From: Croceibacterium aestuarii
Lineage (GTDB): Bacteria; Pseudomonadota; Alphaproteobacteria; Sphingomonadales; Sphingomonadaceae
Reading direction: 5' to 3'
Length of the DNA: 64,000 nt
Assembly: GCF_030657335.1 (NCBI RefSeq)
Contig: NZ_CP131039.1
Location: 868,001 to 932,000, forward strand
Both the position numbers and the translations under genes were made by a program. Positions 22,966-31,709 of the stretch are shown piece after piece (the first letter of the stretch is position 1; every line of letters begins with the position of its first letter). The notes under the pieces are model-generated. The model was not told where the DNA came from, ran no database searches, and was given only the letters and a program-made list of their open reading frames with translations.

Positions 22966-24204
22966 CTACGGTCCGCCTGGCTCGCGGCCGTTGCTGGCAA
23001 TCCATTCCTCGACCACGGGGGCGATTCGGTTGCGCCACTTGCTGCCGTTGAAGATCCCGTAGTGCCCGACGTCGCGGGCGAGGTGGTACTTCTTCTTCGC
23101 CAGCGGCAGGTGCTCGGCGAGGTCGAGCGCGGCGCGGGTCTGGCCGACGCCTGAAATGTCGTCGTTCTCGCCCTCGATCGCCAGCAACGCCGTGTCGCGA
23201 ATCGCGTCGGGGTCGATCGGCTTCCCGCGGTGGACGAACTTGCCGCGCGGGAGGGAATGGCTCTGGAACACCTCTTCGATTGTCTCGAGGTAGAATTCCG
23301 CGGTCATGTCGCAGACCGAGAGGTACTCGTCGTAGAACCGCTTGGTCGAGGCCGCTTCCTCGGTCTCGCCCACCGTGAGGTGTTTGAACATCTCGTAGTG
23401 GCTCATCATGTGAGTCTCGATGTTCATCGAGAGGAATCCGGCAAGCTGGAGAAAGCCCGGATAGACCTTCCGCCCTGCGCCGGGATAGTTGAGTGGCACG
23501 GTCGCGATGACGTTGGCCTTGAACCACGACAGCGGCTTTTCCATCGCCAGGTTGTTGACGCTCGTCGGGCTGGCGCGGGTATCGATCGGTCCCCCCATCA
23601 TCGTCAGCGTCGCGGGACGGCAGGGGTCGTTGTCGGCAGCCATGATCGCGGTCGCCGCGAAGGCCGGGACCGAGGGCTGGCACACCGCCAGCACATGTGT
23701 GCCCTCGCCGGTGAATCGGAGAAACTCGATCAGGTAATCGATGTAGTCGTCGAGATCGAAATGGCCCTCCGACAGAGGAACCATCTTGGCGTCGGCCCAG
23801 TCGGTGACCCAGACCTCGTGCTTTTCGATCATCCGCTTGACGGTTCCGCGCAGCAGCGTGGCATAATGCCCGCTCATCGGCGCAACGATCAGCAGTTTGG
23901 GCGCATTCGCGGGCAAGCCGGCGCGGCGGAAATGACGCAGGTTGCCGAAAGGCTTCTCCAGCACGACCTTTTCGCTGACCGTGCGGCGCTTGCCCTCGAT
24001 TTCCACGGCATCGATGCCGAAGTCCGGCTTGCCGCGCTCTTCATAGAGGTGGGCGAAGACCTCGAGCGCGCTGGCGACGATCGGTCCCATGCCGAAATAG
24101 CCCATGGGCAGGGCCGGATTGTTGAGCACCTTGGCGCTGATCGCGGCCCAGTTGCTCGCACCGGCCAGCAAAGTTCGCTGCATTTCATAAGCGTTGTAGA
24201 GCAA
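22966..24204 (-). CDS. phaZ: intracellular polyhydroxybutyrate depolymerase
   Basis: About 412 aa, alpha/beta-hydrolase that mobilises stored polyhydroxybutyrate granules in the cytosol. The nucleophile is a Cys in AVCQPSVPA (about residue 175), which is characteristic of the PhaZ1-type intracellular depolymerases that replace the usual Ser. Other family segments: MGPIVASALEVFAHLYE, KLLIVAPMSGHYATLLRGT, DDISGVGQT and the C-terminal His in DVGHYGIFNGSKWRN. Relatives begin MLYxAYEMQR, which fits a TTG at 24204 with GAGGA 8 bp ahead; a GTG two codons upstream (24210) is the alternative. Divergent from the ABC exporter; the intervening region carries TGC-rich repeats. Confidence 0.9.
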   Translation of the reverse strand: MLYNAYEMQRTLLAGASNWAAISAKVLNNPALPMGYFGMGPIVASALEVFAHLYEERGKPDFGIDAVEIEGKRRTVSEKVVLEKPFGNLRHFRRAGLPANAPKLLIVAPMSGHYATLLRGTVKRMIEKHEVWVTDWADAKMVPLSEGHFDLDDYIDYLIEFLRFTGEGTHVLAVCQPSVPAFAATAIMAADNDPCRPATLTMMGGPIDTRASPTSVNNLAMEKPLSWFKANVIATVPLNYPGAGRKVYPGFLQLAGFLSMNIETHMMSHYEMFKHLTVGETEEAASTKRFYDEYLSVCDMTAEFYLETIEEVFQSHSLPRGKFVHRGKPIDPDAIRDTALLAIEGENDDISGVGQTRAALDLAEHLPLAKKKYHLARDVGHYGIFNGSKWRNRIAPVVEEWIASNGREPGGP

Positions 24205-24251
24205 GATCACGTTCCTCGGTTCGCCGCCGGTCTTACCGTTTGGCGGGAAAT

Positions 24252-24292
24252 TTGCATTTCACACTGCAACCAAACACCTCATGTTGCAATGC
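24252..24292. promoter_or_regulatory. TGCAA-rich repeats upstream of phaZ, candidate PhaR operator
   Basis: TTGCA (24252-24256) and TGCAA (24265-24269) form an inverted repeat with an 8-base spacer. A further TTGCAATGC starts at 24284. TGC/GCA-rich sites of this kind are bound by the PHB regulator PhaR in other alphaproteobacteria. The position, 48 bp and more upstream of phaZ, fits an operator. The assignment is by analogy only. Confidence 0.4.
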
Positions 24293-24366
24293 GGCATTTC
24301 CGATCGTCTGAGCAGGAGCCGTCATTCCGCTTCAATCTAGCGCCGCAATCGGCTAGGCGCGCCGCC

Positions 24367-26154
24367 ATGGCCCGCCGCCCCCAGCGTCCAGACGTCGAGC
24401 CCGCCGATAATCTCGGCCCGCTGACCATGATCGGCAAGGCCGCCGCACGATATCCGCGGCACGTTGCGCTTGCCCTCGTCTCGCTCGTCGTCACTGCCGC
24501 GGCGACGCTGGCTATTCCCTCGGGCTTTCGCCTGATCATCGACCGCGGCTTTGCCGCCGGCAGTGATCCGGCGGAAATCGGTCGCTGGTTCCGCTACCTG
24601 TTGATGATCGTCATGGTCCTGGCGGTGGGAACGGGCAGCAGGTTCTATTTCGTCTCGACTCTGGGCGAGCGGGTCGTCGCCGACATTCGGCTGGCGGTTC
24701 AGCGCAACCTCTTGCGCCAGTCGCCCGGTTTCTTCGAGGAAAACTCGCCCAGCGAGATTTCCTCGCGCATGACCGCCGACACGGCGCAAATCGATCAGGT
24801 GGTCGGCACGACCGTGTCAGTCGCGCTGCGCAATGTGATCACGGTGCTCGGCGGAACGGCGTACCTGCTGTATCTCTCGCCGCTGATGACCGGTGCGCTC
24901 GTCGCCGTGGTCGTCGTGGTGATCCCGCTGATGGCTATCTTCGGGCGCCGTGTGCGTTCGGTTTCGCGCGAAAGCCAGGATCGGATCGCCGACGTCGGGG
25001 CGATGACTTCGGAGGTGCTCGGGGCGATGAAGATCGTTCAGGGCTTCAATCAGGAAGGGCGCGAACAGGCGCGTTTCGCGGCCGCGGTCGAAAGCACTTT
25101 CGGCACGGCCCGGCGGCGCATCATCCTGCGCTCGCTGATGACCGTCACGGTTATCGCCTTTGTCTTCGGCGCCATCACGATACTGATGTGGCGCGGCGCG
25201 ATCCAGGTGGTCGAGGGTACCCTGTCGGGGGGAACGATCGCCGCCTTCGTGCTCACCGGCATGCTCGTCGCGGGCGCGTTCGGCTCGCTGACCGAGGTCT
25301 ATGGCGACCTGCTGCGCGGCGCGGGCGCGGCGAGCCGGCTCAACGAGCTGCTCAAGGTCAAACCCGAGATTGCCGCGCCGGCCCGCCCGCAGGCCTTGCC
25401 CGAACCGCCGCGCGGCAGCCTGGCCTTCGATCACGTCACCTTCCGCTATCCGACGCGGCCCGAAGTGGCGGCGGTTGCGGACTTCACGCTCACTATCGAG
25501 CCGGGCGAGACGGTTGCCGTGGTCGGCCCCTCCGGCGCGGGCAAATCGACCATCTTCCAGCTTGCCGAGCGGTTCTACGATCCCCAGCTCGGCACGATAC
25601 GGGTCGACGGGGTGCCGCTGACGAGCGCGGATCCCGCAGACGTCCGCCGCCGTTTTGCGCTGGTGCCGCAAGAAGGCACGCTGTTCGCGGCGAGCGCGCG
25701 CGACAACCTGCGCTACGGCGCCTGGGAGGCGAGCGAGGAGGCGATCTGGGATGCCGCCCGCGCCGCCAATGCCGAGGATTTCCTCAAGGCGCTGCCGCAA
25801 GGTCTCGATACCTTTCTTGGCGAAGGCGGCGCGCGCCTGTCGGGCGGCCAGCGGCAGCGCGTCGCCATCGCCCGCGCGGTGCTGCGCGATGCGCCCATCC
25901 TCCTGCTCGACGAAGCCACCAGCGCACTCGATGCCGAAAGCGAGCGACTGGTGCAGCAGGCGCTCGAGCGGCTGATGACCGATCGCACGACGCTGGTCAT
26001 CGCCCACCGCCTTGCGACCGTGCGGGCCGCCGACCGGATCGTGGTGATGGAGAATGGACGGATCGTCGAACAGGGCACGCACACCGAACTGCAGGCTGCC
26101 GGCGGTCTCTATGCGCGCCTCGCCTCGCTGCAATTCGATGACGTCGCGGCCTGA
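24367..26154 (+). CDS. ABC transporter, fused permease/ATPase (exporter type)
   Basis: 595 aa half-transporter. The N-terminal ~330 residues have six membrane spans and the exporter-type cytoplasmic loop (RMTADTAQIDQVVGTT, then SRESQDRIADVGAMTSEVLGAMKIVQGFNQE). The ATPase domain has Walker A GPSGAGKS at about 387-394, the ABC signature LSGGQRQR, Walker B ILLLDEATSALD and the H-loop VIAHRLATV. It would work as a homodimer exporting lipids or hydrophobic compounds; substrate unknown. The ATG at 24367 was chosen because upstream sequence in frame overlaps phaZ and its regulatory region. Divergent from phaZ. Confidence 0.9.
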   Translation: MARRPQRPDVEPADNLGPLTMIGKAAARYPRHVALALVSLVVTAAATLAIPSGFRLIIDRGFAAGSDPAEIGRWFRYLLMIVMVLAVGTGSRFYFVSTLGERVVADIRLAVQRNLLRQSPGFFEENSPSEISSRMTADTAQIDQVVGTTVSVALRNVITVLGGTAYLLYLSPLMTGALVAVVVVVIPLMAIFGRRVRSVSRESQDRIADVGAMTSEVLGAMKIVQGFNQEGREQARFAAAVESTFGTARRRIILRSLMTVTVIAFVFGAITILMWRGAIQVVEGTLSGGTIAAFVLTGMLVAGAFGSLTEVYGDLLRGAGAASRLNELLKVKPEIAAPARPQALPEPPRGSLAFDHVTFRYPTRPEVAAVADFTLTIEPGETVAVVGPSGAGKSTIFQLAERFYDPQLGTIRVDGVPLTSADPADVRRRFALVPQEGTLFAASARDNLRYGAWEASEEAIWDAARAANAEDFLKALPQGLDTFLGEGGARLSGGQRQRVAIARAVLRDAPILLLDEATSALDAESERLVQQALERLMTDRTTLVIAHRLATVRAADRIVVMENGRIVEQGTHTELQAAGGLYARLASLQFDDVAA

Positions 26155-26286
26155 GCGAGCTTGACCGCACAAGCTCAGCCTGCATTAATCGGTCAAGTAT
26201 CAAATGAAACTGGGCGTCGCGCGCGGTTCCGTCGTTGCGGCCACAACATTTAGAATTCCGTCGAACTCGCGAATGCAGGGGCTTTC

Positions 26287-28407
26287 ATGATCCGCACGAT
26301 TTTCAAACTGACCGTTTCCGCTGCCGCGCTCGCACTGGCGGTGCCTTCCGCCGCGCAGGACCAGGCCGAGCGGACACCGCCGCCGCAGATGTCGTTCGGC
26401 ACCTGGGGCGTCGACCCCTCGGCGCTCGATCCGTCGGTCGATCCCGGCGATGACTTTTTCGCCTACGTCAACGCGAAGTGGCTCAAGAACAACCCGATCC
26501 CCGCCGAGTACTCGCGCTACGGCGCCTTCACCATGCTCAGCGAGAAGTCGACCGCGGACGTCGAGAAGCTGGTCGCCGACCTAGCCAAGAGCGACCCGGC
26601 ACCGGGCACGGCCGAGCGCCGCATTGTCGACGCCTATAACGCCTATCTGAAGACCGATGCCATCGACGCGGCCGGAATGGCTCCGGCGATGCCGTATCTA
26701 GAGAAGATCTACCAGGCGCCCGATCTTGCCGCGCTTGTCGAGCTGTTTCCGCAAGCGGGCTTTCCGTCCGTGGTTTCGCCCGGTGTAACCGTCGATCCCA
26801 AGGATCCGAACAGCTACATCGTTTCGGTCGGGTTCGACGGGATGGGTTTGCCCGACCGCGATTACTACCTTGTCGACAACGAGCGAAACCGGAAGATTCA
26901 AGCCGCCTACAAGGATTACCTGGCGTTCCTGCTCGGCAAGGCGGGATATCAGGACCCCGCGGCTGCGGCCGAATCCGTCTATGCGTTCGAGCATCAGGTT
27001 GCCGAGCTCGAATGGGCGCGCGCTTCGCTGCGCGACGACAACGTTACCTACAACAAGCTGACAAAGGCGGACCTGGCGGCGCTGGCGCCGCAATTCCCGA
27101 CCGAGCGGCTGCTGGCATCCGCGCAATTTGGCGATCAGCCCCAGTTCCTCGTACCGCAGATTCCCCCGACGCCCGAAGAAGTCGAGGAATTCGGCCTCAC
27201 GCCCGAATTCCTCGCCGGCATCGGCGGCGGAACTCCGGCGATGATGAAGCTGCTCACCAAGACCCCTTTGCCGACGCTCAAGGCCTTCATGGCGGCGAGG
27301 TTCCTGTCGAACAATGCGCCGGTTCTGCCGACCGAGATCGACGACGCGAACTTCGCCTTTTACGGCAAGCTGCTGAGCGGGCAGCCGGAGAAGCGGCCCC
27401 GCTGGAAGCGCGCAATCGCGGCAACGGAGGGCGAACTCGGCGAGCAACTCGGCCAGCTGTACGTCGCGAAATACTTCCCGCCCGAAAGCAAGCAGGCGAT
27501 GGACGAGCTTGTCGCCAACCTGCGCAAGGCGCTGGCGACGAGCCTGGAAAGCAACGATTGGATGAGCGAGGCGACCAAGAAGGAAGCGATCGCCAAGCTC
27601 GACGCGTTCACGCCCAAGGTCGGCTATCCCGACGAGTTCGAGACCTACGAGGGTCTTGCAATCCGGCCCGACGACGCTCTGGGCAATCGCATTCGCGCCA
27701 TCGCGTGGAATATCCAGGACAACCGATCGAAGCTGGGCAAGCCTGTCGACAAGACGGAATGGGGCATGCTTCCGCAAACGGTGAACGCCTACTACAACCC
27801 GGTCTTCAATGAGATCGTCTTCCCCGCCGCCATCCTGCAGCAGCCGTTCTTCGGCCCCAATGCCGACCCGGCAGTCAATTACGGCGGGATCGGCGCGGTA
27901 ATCGGCCACGAGATGGGCCACGGCTTCGACGATCAGGGATCCAAGTCCGACGCCACCGGCACGCTGCGCAATTGGTGGCAACCGTCCGACCTCGCCAAGT
28001 TCACGCAGCTGGGCGACAAGCTGGCGAACCAGTACGGCAAGTACTGTCCCTACGACGACGGCAAGACATGCGTGAACGGCCGCCTGACACTGGGCGAGAA
28101 TATCGGCGACATCGGGGGGCTCAGCCTCGCCTACCGGGCTTACAAGATGTCGCTCGGCGGCAAGGAAGCGCCCGTGATCGACGGTCTTACCGGCGATCAG
28201 CGCTTTTTCATTTCCTGGGCGCAAGTGTGGCGCTCGATGCAGCGCGAGGCCCTCGGCCGCCAGCGGTTGCTGACCGATCCACACAGCCCCGAGGAGTTCC
28301 GCACCAACGGGGCCGTGCGCAATCAGGATGCCTGGTACAAGGCGTTCAACGTTACGCCTTCGGACGATCTCTACCTGCCGCCCGAAGAACGCGTCCACAT
28401 CTGGTGA
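26287..28407 (+). CDS. M13 (neprilysin-like) family metallopeptidase
   Basis: 706 aa. A signal peptide (MIRTIFKLTVSAAALALAVPSAAQ) sends it to the periplasm. It has the M13 N-terminal domain (DDFFAYVNAKWLKNNPIPAEYSRYGAF), the zinc site HEMGH at about 541-545 within IGAVIGHEMGHGFDDQGS, and the third ligand in ENIGDIGGLSLAYRAYK. The NAYY segment near QTVNAYYNPVFNEIVFPAAILQ lines the substrate cleft. The C-terminal W in VHIW is also usual. It degrades peptides in the periplasm. A 130-bp non-coding region ahead should hold its promoter. Confidence 0.94.
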   Translation: MIRTIFKLTVSAAALALAVPSAAQDQAERTPPPQMSFGTWGVDPSALDPSVDPGDDFFAYVNAKWLKNNPIPAEYSRYGAFTMLSEKSTADVEKLVADLAKSDPAPGTAERRIVDAYNAYLKTDAIDAAGMAPAMPYLEKIYQAPDLAALVELFPQAGFPSVVSPGVTVDPKDPNSYIVSVGFDGMGLPDRDYYLVDNERNRKIQAAYKDYLAFLLGKAGYQDPAAAAESVYAFEHQVAELEWARASLRDDNVTYNKLTKADLAALAPQFPTERLLASAQFGDQPQFLVPQIPPTPEEVEEFGLTPEFLAGIGGGTPAMMKLLTKTPLPTLKAFMAARFLSNNAPVLPTEIDDANFAFYGKLLSGQPEKRPRWKRAIAATEGELGEQLGQLYVAKYFPPESKQAMDELVANLRKALATSLESNDWMSEATKKEAIAKLDAFTPKVGYPDEFETYEGLAIRPDDALGNRIRAIAWNIQDNRSKLGKPVDKTEWGMLPQTVNAYYNPVFNEIVFPAAILQQPFFGPNADPAVNYGGIGAVIGHEMGHGFDDQGSKSDATGTLRNWWQPSDLAKFTQLGDKLANQYGKYCPYDDGKTCVNGRLTLGENIGDIGGLSLAYRAYKMSLGGKEAPVIDGLTGDQRFFISWAQVWRSMQREALGRQRLLTDPHSPEEFRTNGAVRNQDAWYKAFNVTPSDDLYLPPEERVHIW

Positions 28408-28471
28408 AAATCTGCCGCGGCAGGCGGGGCGAGCTTGACTTGTCAGCCTGCCGCGCCATGACCGCCGGCCC

Positions 28472-29284
28472 ATGGGACTGACCCTCACTGCAATCCTGCT
28501 CGGAATCGTCGAGGGCCTGACCGAATTCGTTCCGGTCTCTTCCACGGGCCACTTGATCCTGGCGACCGAACTGTTCGGTTACGATGCCGACGAGTGGACG
28601 ATGTTCAACGTCGTCATCCAGCTCGGCGCGATCCTTGCCGTGGTCTACCAGTATTGGCCGACATTCTGGAGCGCCGGCATGGGCGTGCTGCGGCTCAAAC
28701 GCCCGGGCCTGATGTTCGCGCGAAACATCCTGCTCGCATTCCTGCCCAGCGCGGTCCTCGGCCTGGCGCTGAAGAACTATATCGACGTCATGCTCGGCAG
28801 CCCGATGCTGGTCGGCTGGACGCTGCTGCTTGGCGGCATCGCGATCCTCGGCATCGAGAAACTTGTCGATCCACAGGGCGAGCACGGCGTCGCCGACATG
28901 CCGCTGCGCCAGGTCGTCGGGATCGGATTCGCGCAGTGCCTGGCGCTGATCCCGGGAGTCAGCCGTTCGGGCGCCACGATCATGGGCGCGCTGGCGCTCG
29001 GCGTGAACCGCAAGACCGCCGCAGAATTCTCGTTCTTCCTGGCGGTGCCCACGATGGTGGGAGCGACCGCGCTCGAGCTGTTCGAAAAGGGCGACCGTCT
29101 TACCAACGGCAGCATGCCGGTCGGCTGGGGCGAAATTGCGATCGGTTTCGCGGTCAGCTTCGTGGTTGCGCTGGTCGTGATCCGCGCCTTCGTCGCCTAT
29201 GTCAGTCGCAACGGATTTGCGCCCTTCGCATGGTATCGCATCGCTGTCGGCCTGGCGGCCATTGCCTGGCTCGGCCTCCGCTAG
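28472..29284 (+). CDS. uppP: undecaprenyl-diphosphatase (bacitracin resistance protein type)
   Basis: 270 aa integral membrane enzyme that dephosphorylates undecaprenyl diphosphate, recycling the lipid carrier for peptidoglycan and surface glycans. Both active-site motifs are present: EGLTEFVPVSSTGHLIL near the N-terminus and PGVSRSGATIMGAL in the second half, with eight or so hydrophobic segments. Start MGLTLTAILLGIVEGL is standard. It lies 65 bp after the M13 peptidase in the same direction. Confidence 0.96.
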   Translation: MGLTLTAILLGIVEGLTEFVPVSSTGHLILATELFGYDADEWTMFNVVIQLGAILAVVYQYWPTFWSAGMGVLRLKRPGLMFARNILLAFLPSAVLGLALKNYIDVMLGSPMLVGWTLLLGGIAILGIEKLVDPQGEHGVADMPLRQVVGIGFAQCLALIPGVSRSGATIMGALALGVNRKTAAEFSFFLAVPTMVGATALELFEKGDRLTNGSMPVGWGEIAIGFAVSFVVALVVIRAFVAYVSRNGFAPFAWYRIAVGLAAIAWLGLR

Positions 29285-29356
29285 GATCGCCCACTACGCG
29301 GAACGATAGGAACGGCGGGCGATTGGTTCCTGGCAAGGAGACGTGCCTGAACCGCC

Positions 29357-29647
29357 ATGGGACTACCGTTCATCATCGTTGCGGGGCTGGCCATCGGTTG
29401 GCTGGCCGCCGTCATCGGGCGCATCGAAGGTTTTCGAGGAATTGCGATTCAACTCGTTGCGGGTCTCGCCGGGGCCCTCGCGGCGGGCTTGCTGATTGCC
29501 CCGTTTTTGGGTGCCGGCAATCTTCTTGCTGGAACCTACGGCATAGCTGCGGTGTTGTTGACGCTGGTGGGTGCGACGGTAGTCGTCGCCTTACTGAACG
29601 TGCTTGGTCCGAATTTCGCGCGTGGACGCGCGGGGCCAAAGGCATAA
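29357..29647 (+). CDS. small three-span membrane protein, GlsB/YeaQ/YmgE-like
   Basis: 96 aa with three hydrophobic segments rich in Gly and Ala: LPFIIVAGLAIGWLAAVIG, IQLVAGLAGALAAGLLIA and GIAAVLLTLVGATVVVALLNVL. A short basic tail follows. The spacing and the GWLA start resemble the GlsB/YeaQ/YmgE (transglycosylase-associated) stress proteins, but the family's signature is only partly visible. It lies between uppP and a small lipoprotein, all on the same strand. An AGGAG is 15-17 bp ahead of the ATG, farther than normal. Confidence 0.6.
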   Translation: MGLPFIIVAGLAIGWLAAVIGRIEGFRGIAIQLVAGLAGALAAGLLIAPFLGAGNLLAGTYGIAAVLLTLVGATVVVALLNVLGPNFARGRAGPKA

Positions 29648-29698
29648 TACTGCTCGCAAGGGCCGGGTGCTCCGGTCCTGAAACCAAGGGGAATACGA

Positions 29699-29950
29699 AT
29701 GAAGAAGTTTATTGCGCTCGCGGCCGTCGCCGCTCTCGGCCTCGGCCTCTCGGCGTGTGACAGTGCGCAGGAGAACGCCGCCGAAGATGCCGGCGAACAG
29801 CAGGCCGAAGTGGTGAACGACCAGGCCGAAGCGATGGAAGACGCCGGCCAGATCACCGACGATCAGGCCGATGCCATGACCGAAGCGGCGGAAAACAAGG
29901 CCGACGCGATGGAAGAAGCGGCCGAGGACGACACCACCGCCGTCAACTAA
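29699..29950 (+). CDS. small acidic lipoprotein
   Basis: 83 aa. A lipoprotein signal peptide ends in the lipobox LSAC (Cys 20). The mature part is short, very acidic and Ala/Glu/Asp-rich (ENAAEDAGEQQAEVVNDQAEAMEDAG), helical with heptad-like repeats. Ribosome site AAGGGGAA 7 bp ahead of the ATG. It resembles in composition the lipoprotein at 31282-31566. No known function. A strong terminator follows at 29974. Confidence 0.75.
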   Translation: MKKFIALAAVAALGLGLSACDSAQENAAEDAGEQQAEVVNDQAEAMEDAGQITDDQADAMTEAAENKADAMEEAAEDDTTAVN

Positions 29951-29973
29951 GGCTCATCAAACACGTACGCGAA

Positions 29974-30006
29974 GGCGGCCCCGGAGCGATCCGGGGTCGC
30001 CTTTTT
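29974..30006 (+). terminator. intrinsic terminator after the small lipoprotein gene
   Basis: A GC-rich hairpin with arms GGCGGCCCCGGA and TCCGGGGTCGCC (one mismatch) around the loop GCGA is followed by TTTTT at 30002-30006. It ends the uppP-to-lipoprotein transcript 23 bp after the stop, just before the convergent phhA. Confidence 0.85.
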
Positions 30007-30015
30007 CGGTCCGGG

Positions 30016-30954
30016 CTAGACCGGATCCGCGTCCGACCCGCGGCCGCCGCGCAGGTGGTACTCCTGCGTGCCGCGGTGGAGCACGTCGTCGACGTCGATC
30101 ACCGCCGCGTTGGCATAGGTGAAGCCAGGATGCAGGTTGCGATAAAGCCGATCGAAATCGCGTTCGACGGTCTGGCGGTAGAGATCCTCGAAACTCTCGA
30201 TGACGAAGTATGTCGGCTGCAGGTCGCTGATCACGTAATCGGTGCGCATTACCCGGTCGACGTTGAGCATGATCCGGTTGGGCGAGCGCGCTTCGAGCGC
30301 GAAAATCGCCTCGCGCGGACCCGAGAGGATGCCGGCGCCGTAGATGCGCAGCTCGTCGCCCTCCTGCATCAAACCGAATTCGACCGTGTACCAGTATAAC
30401 GCGCCGAGGGCCTTGAGCCGGTTGTAGCGCATCGCCTTCCACCCGGCCTTGCCGTATTCCTGCATGTAATCGGCGAACACCGGGTCGGTGAGCAGCGGGA
30501 CGTGGCCGAACACGTCGTGGAAGACGTCGGGTTCCTGAATGTAGTCGAAGGTCTCGCGGGTGCGGATGAAATTGCCCGCCGGGAAGCGGCGGTTGGCGAG
30601 ATGCCAGAAGAACACGTGGTCGGGGATCAGCATGGGCACGGGGACCACGCTCCACCCGGTCAGCTTGCCGAGGTCCTCGGACAGATCGCCGAAATCCGGG
30701 ACGCCGCCGCGGTTGAGGTGCAGCTTCTGCAAGCCGGCCATGAACGAGCTGCAGGCGCGGCCCGGGAGGATGTCCATCTGCCGCGCGAACAGCTCGTTCC
30801 AGATCGCATCGTCGTCGGAAGTGTATGCGCGCTGCTTCGGTTCGAGCCAATCCTCGCCGATGTGCGCCGGGCGCCGCAGGGGCGCGGTGAAGACGCCCTC
30901 GGGTACCCGGGGTATTGCGCTAAAGTCGCTGTCAGGTTCGACGATCGTGGCCAT
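30016..30954 (-). CDS. phhA: phenylalanine 4-monooxygenase
   Basis: 312 aa, single-domain bacterial form without the N-terminal ACT domain of animal enzymes. It hydroxylates phenylalanine to tyrosine using tetrahydropterin and Fe(II). The iron ligands are visible: His 146 and His 151 in FHDVFGHVPLL, and Glu 192 in WYTVEFGL. Pterin-site segment LTGWSVVPVPMLIPDHVFFWHLANRRFP is also typical. Start ATG at 30954 gives MATIVEPDSDFSAIPRV; no good ribosome site is seen and the open frame continues upstream, so the start carries some doubt. No pterin dehydratase (phhB) lies next to it. A small lipoprotein gene lies 58 bp upstream. Confidence 0.93.
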   Translation of the reverse strand: MATIVEPDSDFSAIPRVPEGVFTAPLRRPAHIGEDWLEPKQRAYTSDDDAIWNELFARQMDILPGRACSSFMAGLQKLHLNRGGVPDFGDLSEDLGKLTGWSVVPVPMLIPDHVFFWHLANRRFPAGNFIRTRETFDYIQEPDVFHDVFGHVPLLTDPVFADYMQEYGKAGWKAMRYNRLKALGALYWYTVEFGLMQEGDELRIYGAGILSGPREAIFALEARSPNRIMLNVDRVMRTDYVISDLQPTYFVIESFEDLYRQTVERDFDRLYRNLHPGFTYANAAVIDVDDVLHRGTQEYHLRGGRGSDADPV

Positions 30955-31012
30955 GGTTTCAGTTGAAACGTCTAGCACGTCGCCGATATCCCGGCAATTC
31001 GCCGCGGCCCAG

Positions 31013-31216
31013 TCAGCCGGTGGGTTGCGGCGAGGGGCTCGCGATGGCCCCGGGGATGTCCTTGGGCTCGACGCGCTGCTGCTCGAGCATCTCCGCCGCC
31101 TCGTCGAGCGCCTTGGCTTCGCCGACACTCACGCCGCCTGGACCCGGATCGTTATCGCGCGGCCCGCATGCCGCGAGAGCGAGGAGGAGAAGGACGGGGG
31201 CAGCGAGGACTTTCAT
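31013..31216 (-). CDS. small lipoprotein upstream of phhA
   Basis: 67 aa: lipoprotein signal peptide with the lipobox LAAC (Cys 17), then a Pro/Gly-rich stretch and an acidic helix (GEAKALDEAAEMLEQQRV). Same strand as phhA and 58 bp ahead, so possibly co-transcribed, although a functional link is not evident. No family recognised. Confidence 0.6.
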   Translation of the reverse strand: MKVLAAPVLLLLALAACGPRDNDPGPGGVSVGEAKALDEAAEMLEQQRVEPKDIPGAIASPSPQPTG

Positions 31217-31281
31217 GCTCGATCGCGGCGCGACCCGGGCTGACAGGGCGCCCGCCCCGCCAGCCCGGCATCGTCACTCGC

Positions 31282-31566
31282 CTAGTTCGTAGCCGAAGTC
31301 GCGTCGGCTGCGGCGGCCGCGGCGGCGTCGGCAGCCGACTGCGCGGCTTCGCCCGCGGCGGCGGTCGAATCGTCGACGCCGCTGCTGGCGTCCTCAACCG
31401 GGGCGCTCTCTTCCGCGACCGGCGCGGGCGCTTCGCTCATCGCCTCGTCGGCGGGCATCTCGACATTGTCGGCCATCGCGTCCTCGGAGGCGTCGTCGGC
31501 GCTGCCGCAGGCGGCGAGGGCAAGAACGGCGGCGGAGGCAAAGGCGGAAATCGCGAACTTTCTCAT
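31282..31566 (-). CDS. small acidic Ala-rich lipoprotein
   Basis: 94 aa. Signal peptide MRKFAISAFASAAVLALAAC with lipobox LAAC (Cys 20), then a mature part made almost only of Ala, Asp, Glu and Ser, with an eight-residue poly-Ala-like tract near the C-terminus. GAGG lies 8 bp ahead of the ATG. Comparable in style to the lipoprotein at 29699-29950. Divergent from recQ. Function unknown. Confidence 0.68.
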   Translation of the reverse strand: MRKFAISAFASAAVLALAACGSADDASEDAMADNVEMPADEAMSEAPAPVAEESAPVEDASSGVDDSTAAAGEAAQSAADAAAAAAADATSATN

Positions 31567-31709
31567 GATCGTGGGACCTCTCGAATACAGGGGCACGGTG
31601 CGCCGTGCCGGGGCGGGCAGGCTTAGCGGACACGGCGGCGGTAGAAAACGTCCAAAATGCGGCCAGTCACCGGTTCCGTCCAAGCTGCGGATCTGGCACA
31701 GGATTTCGC

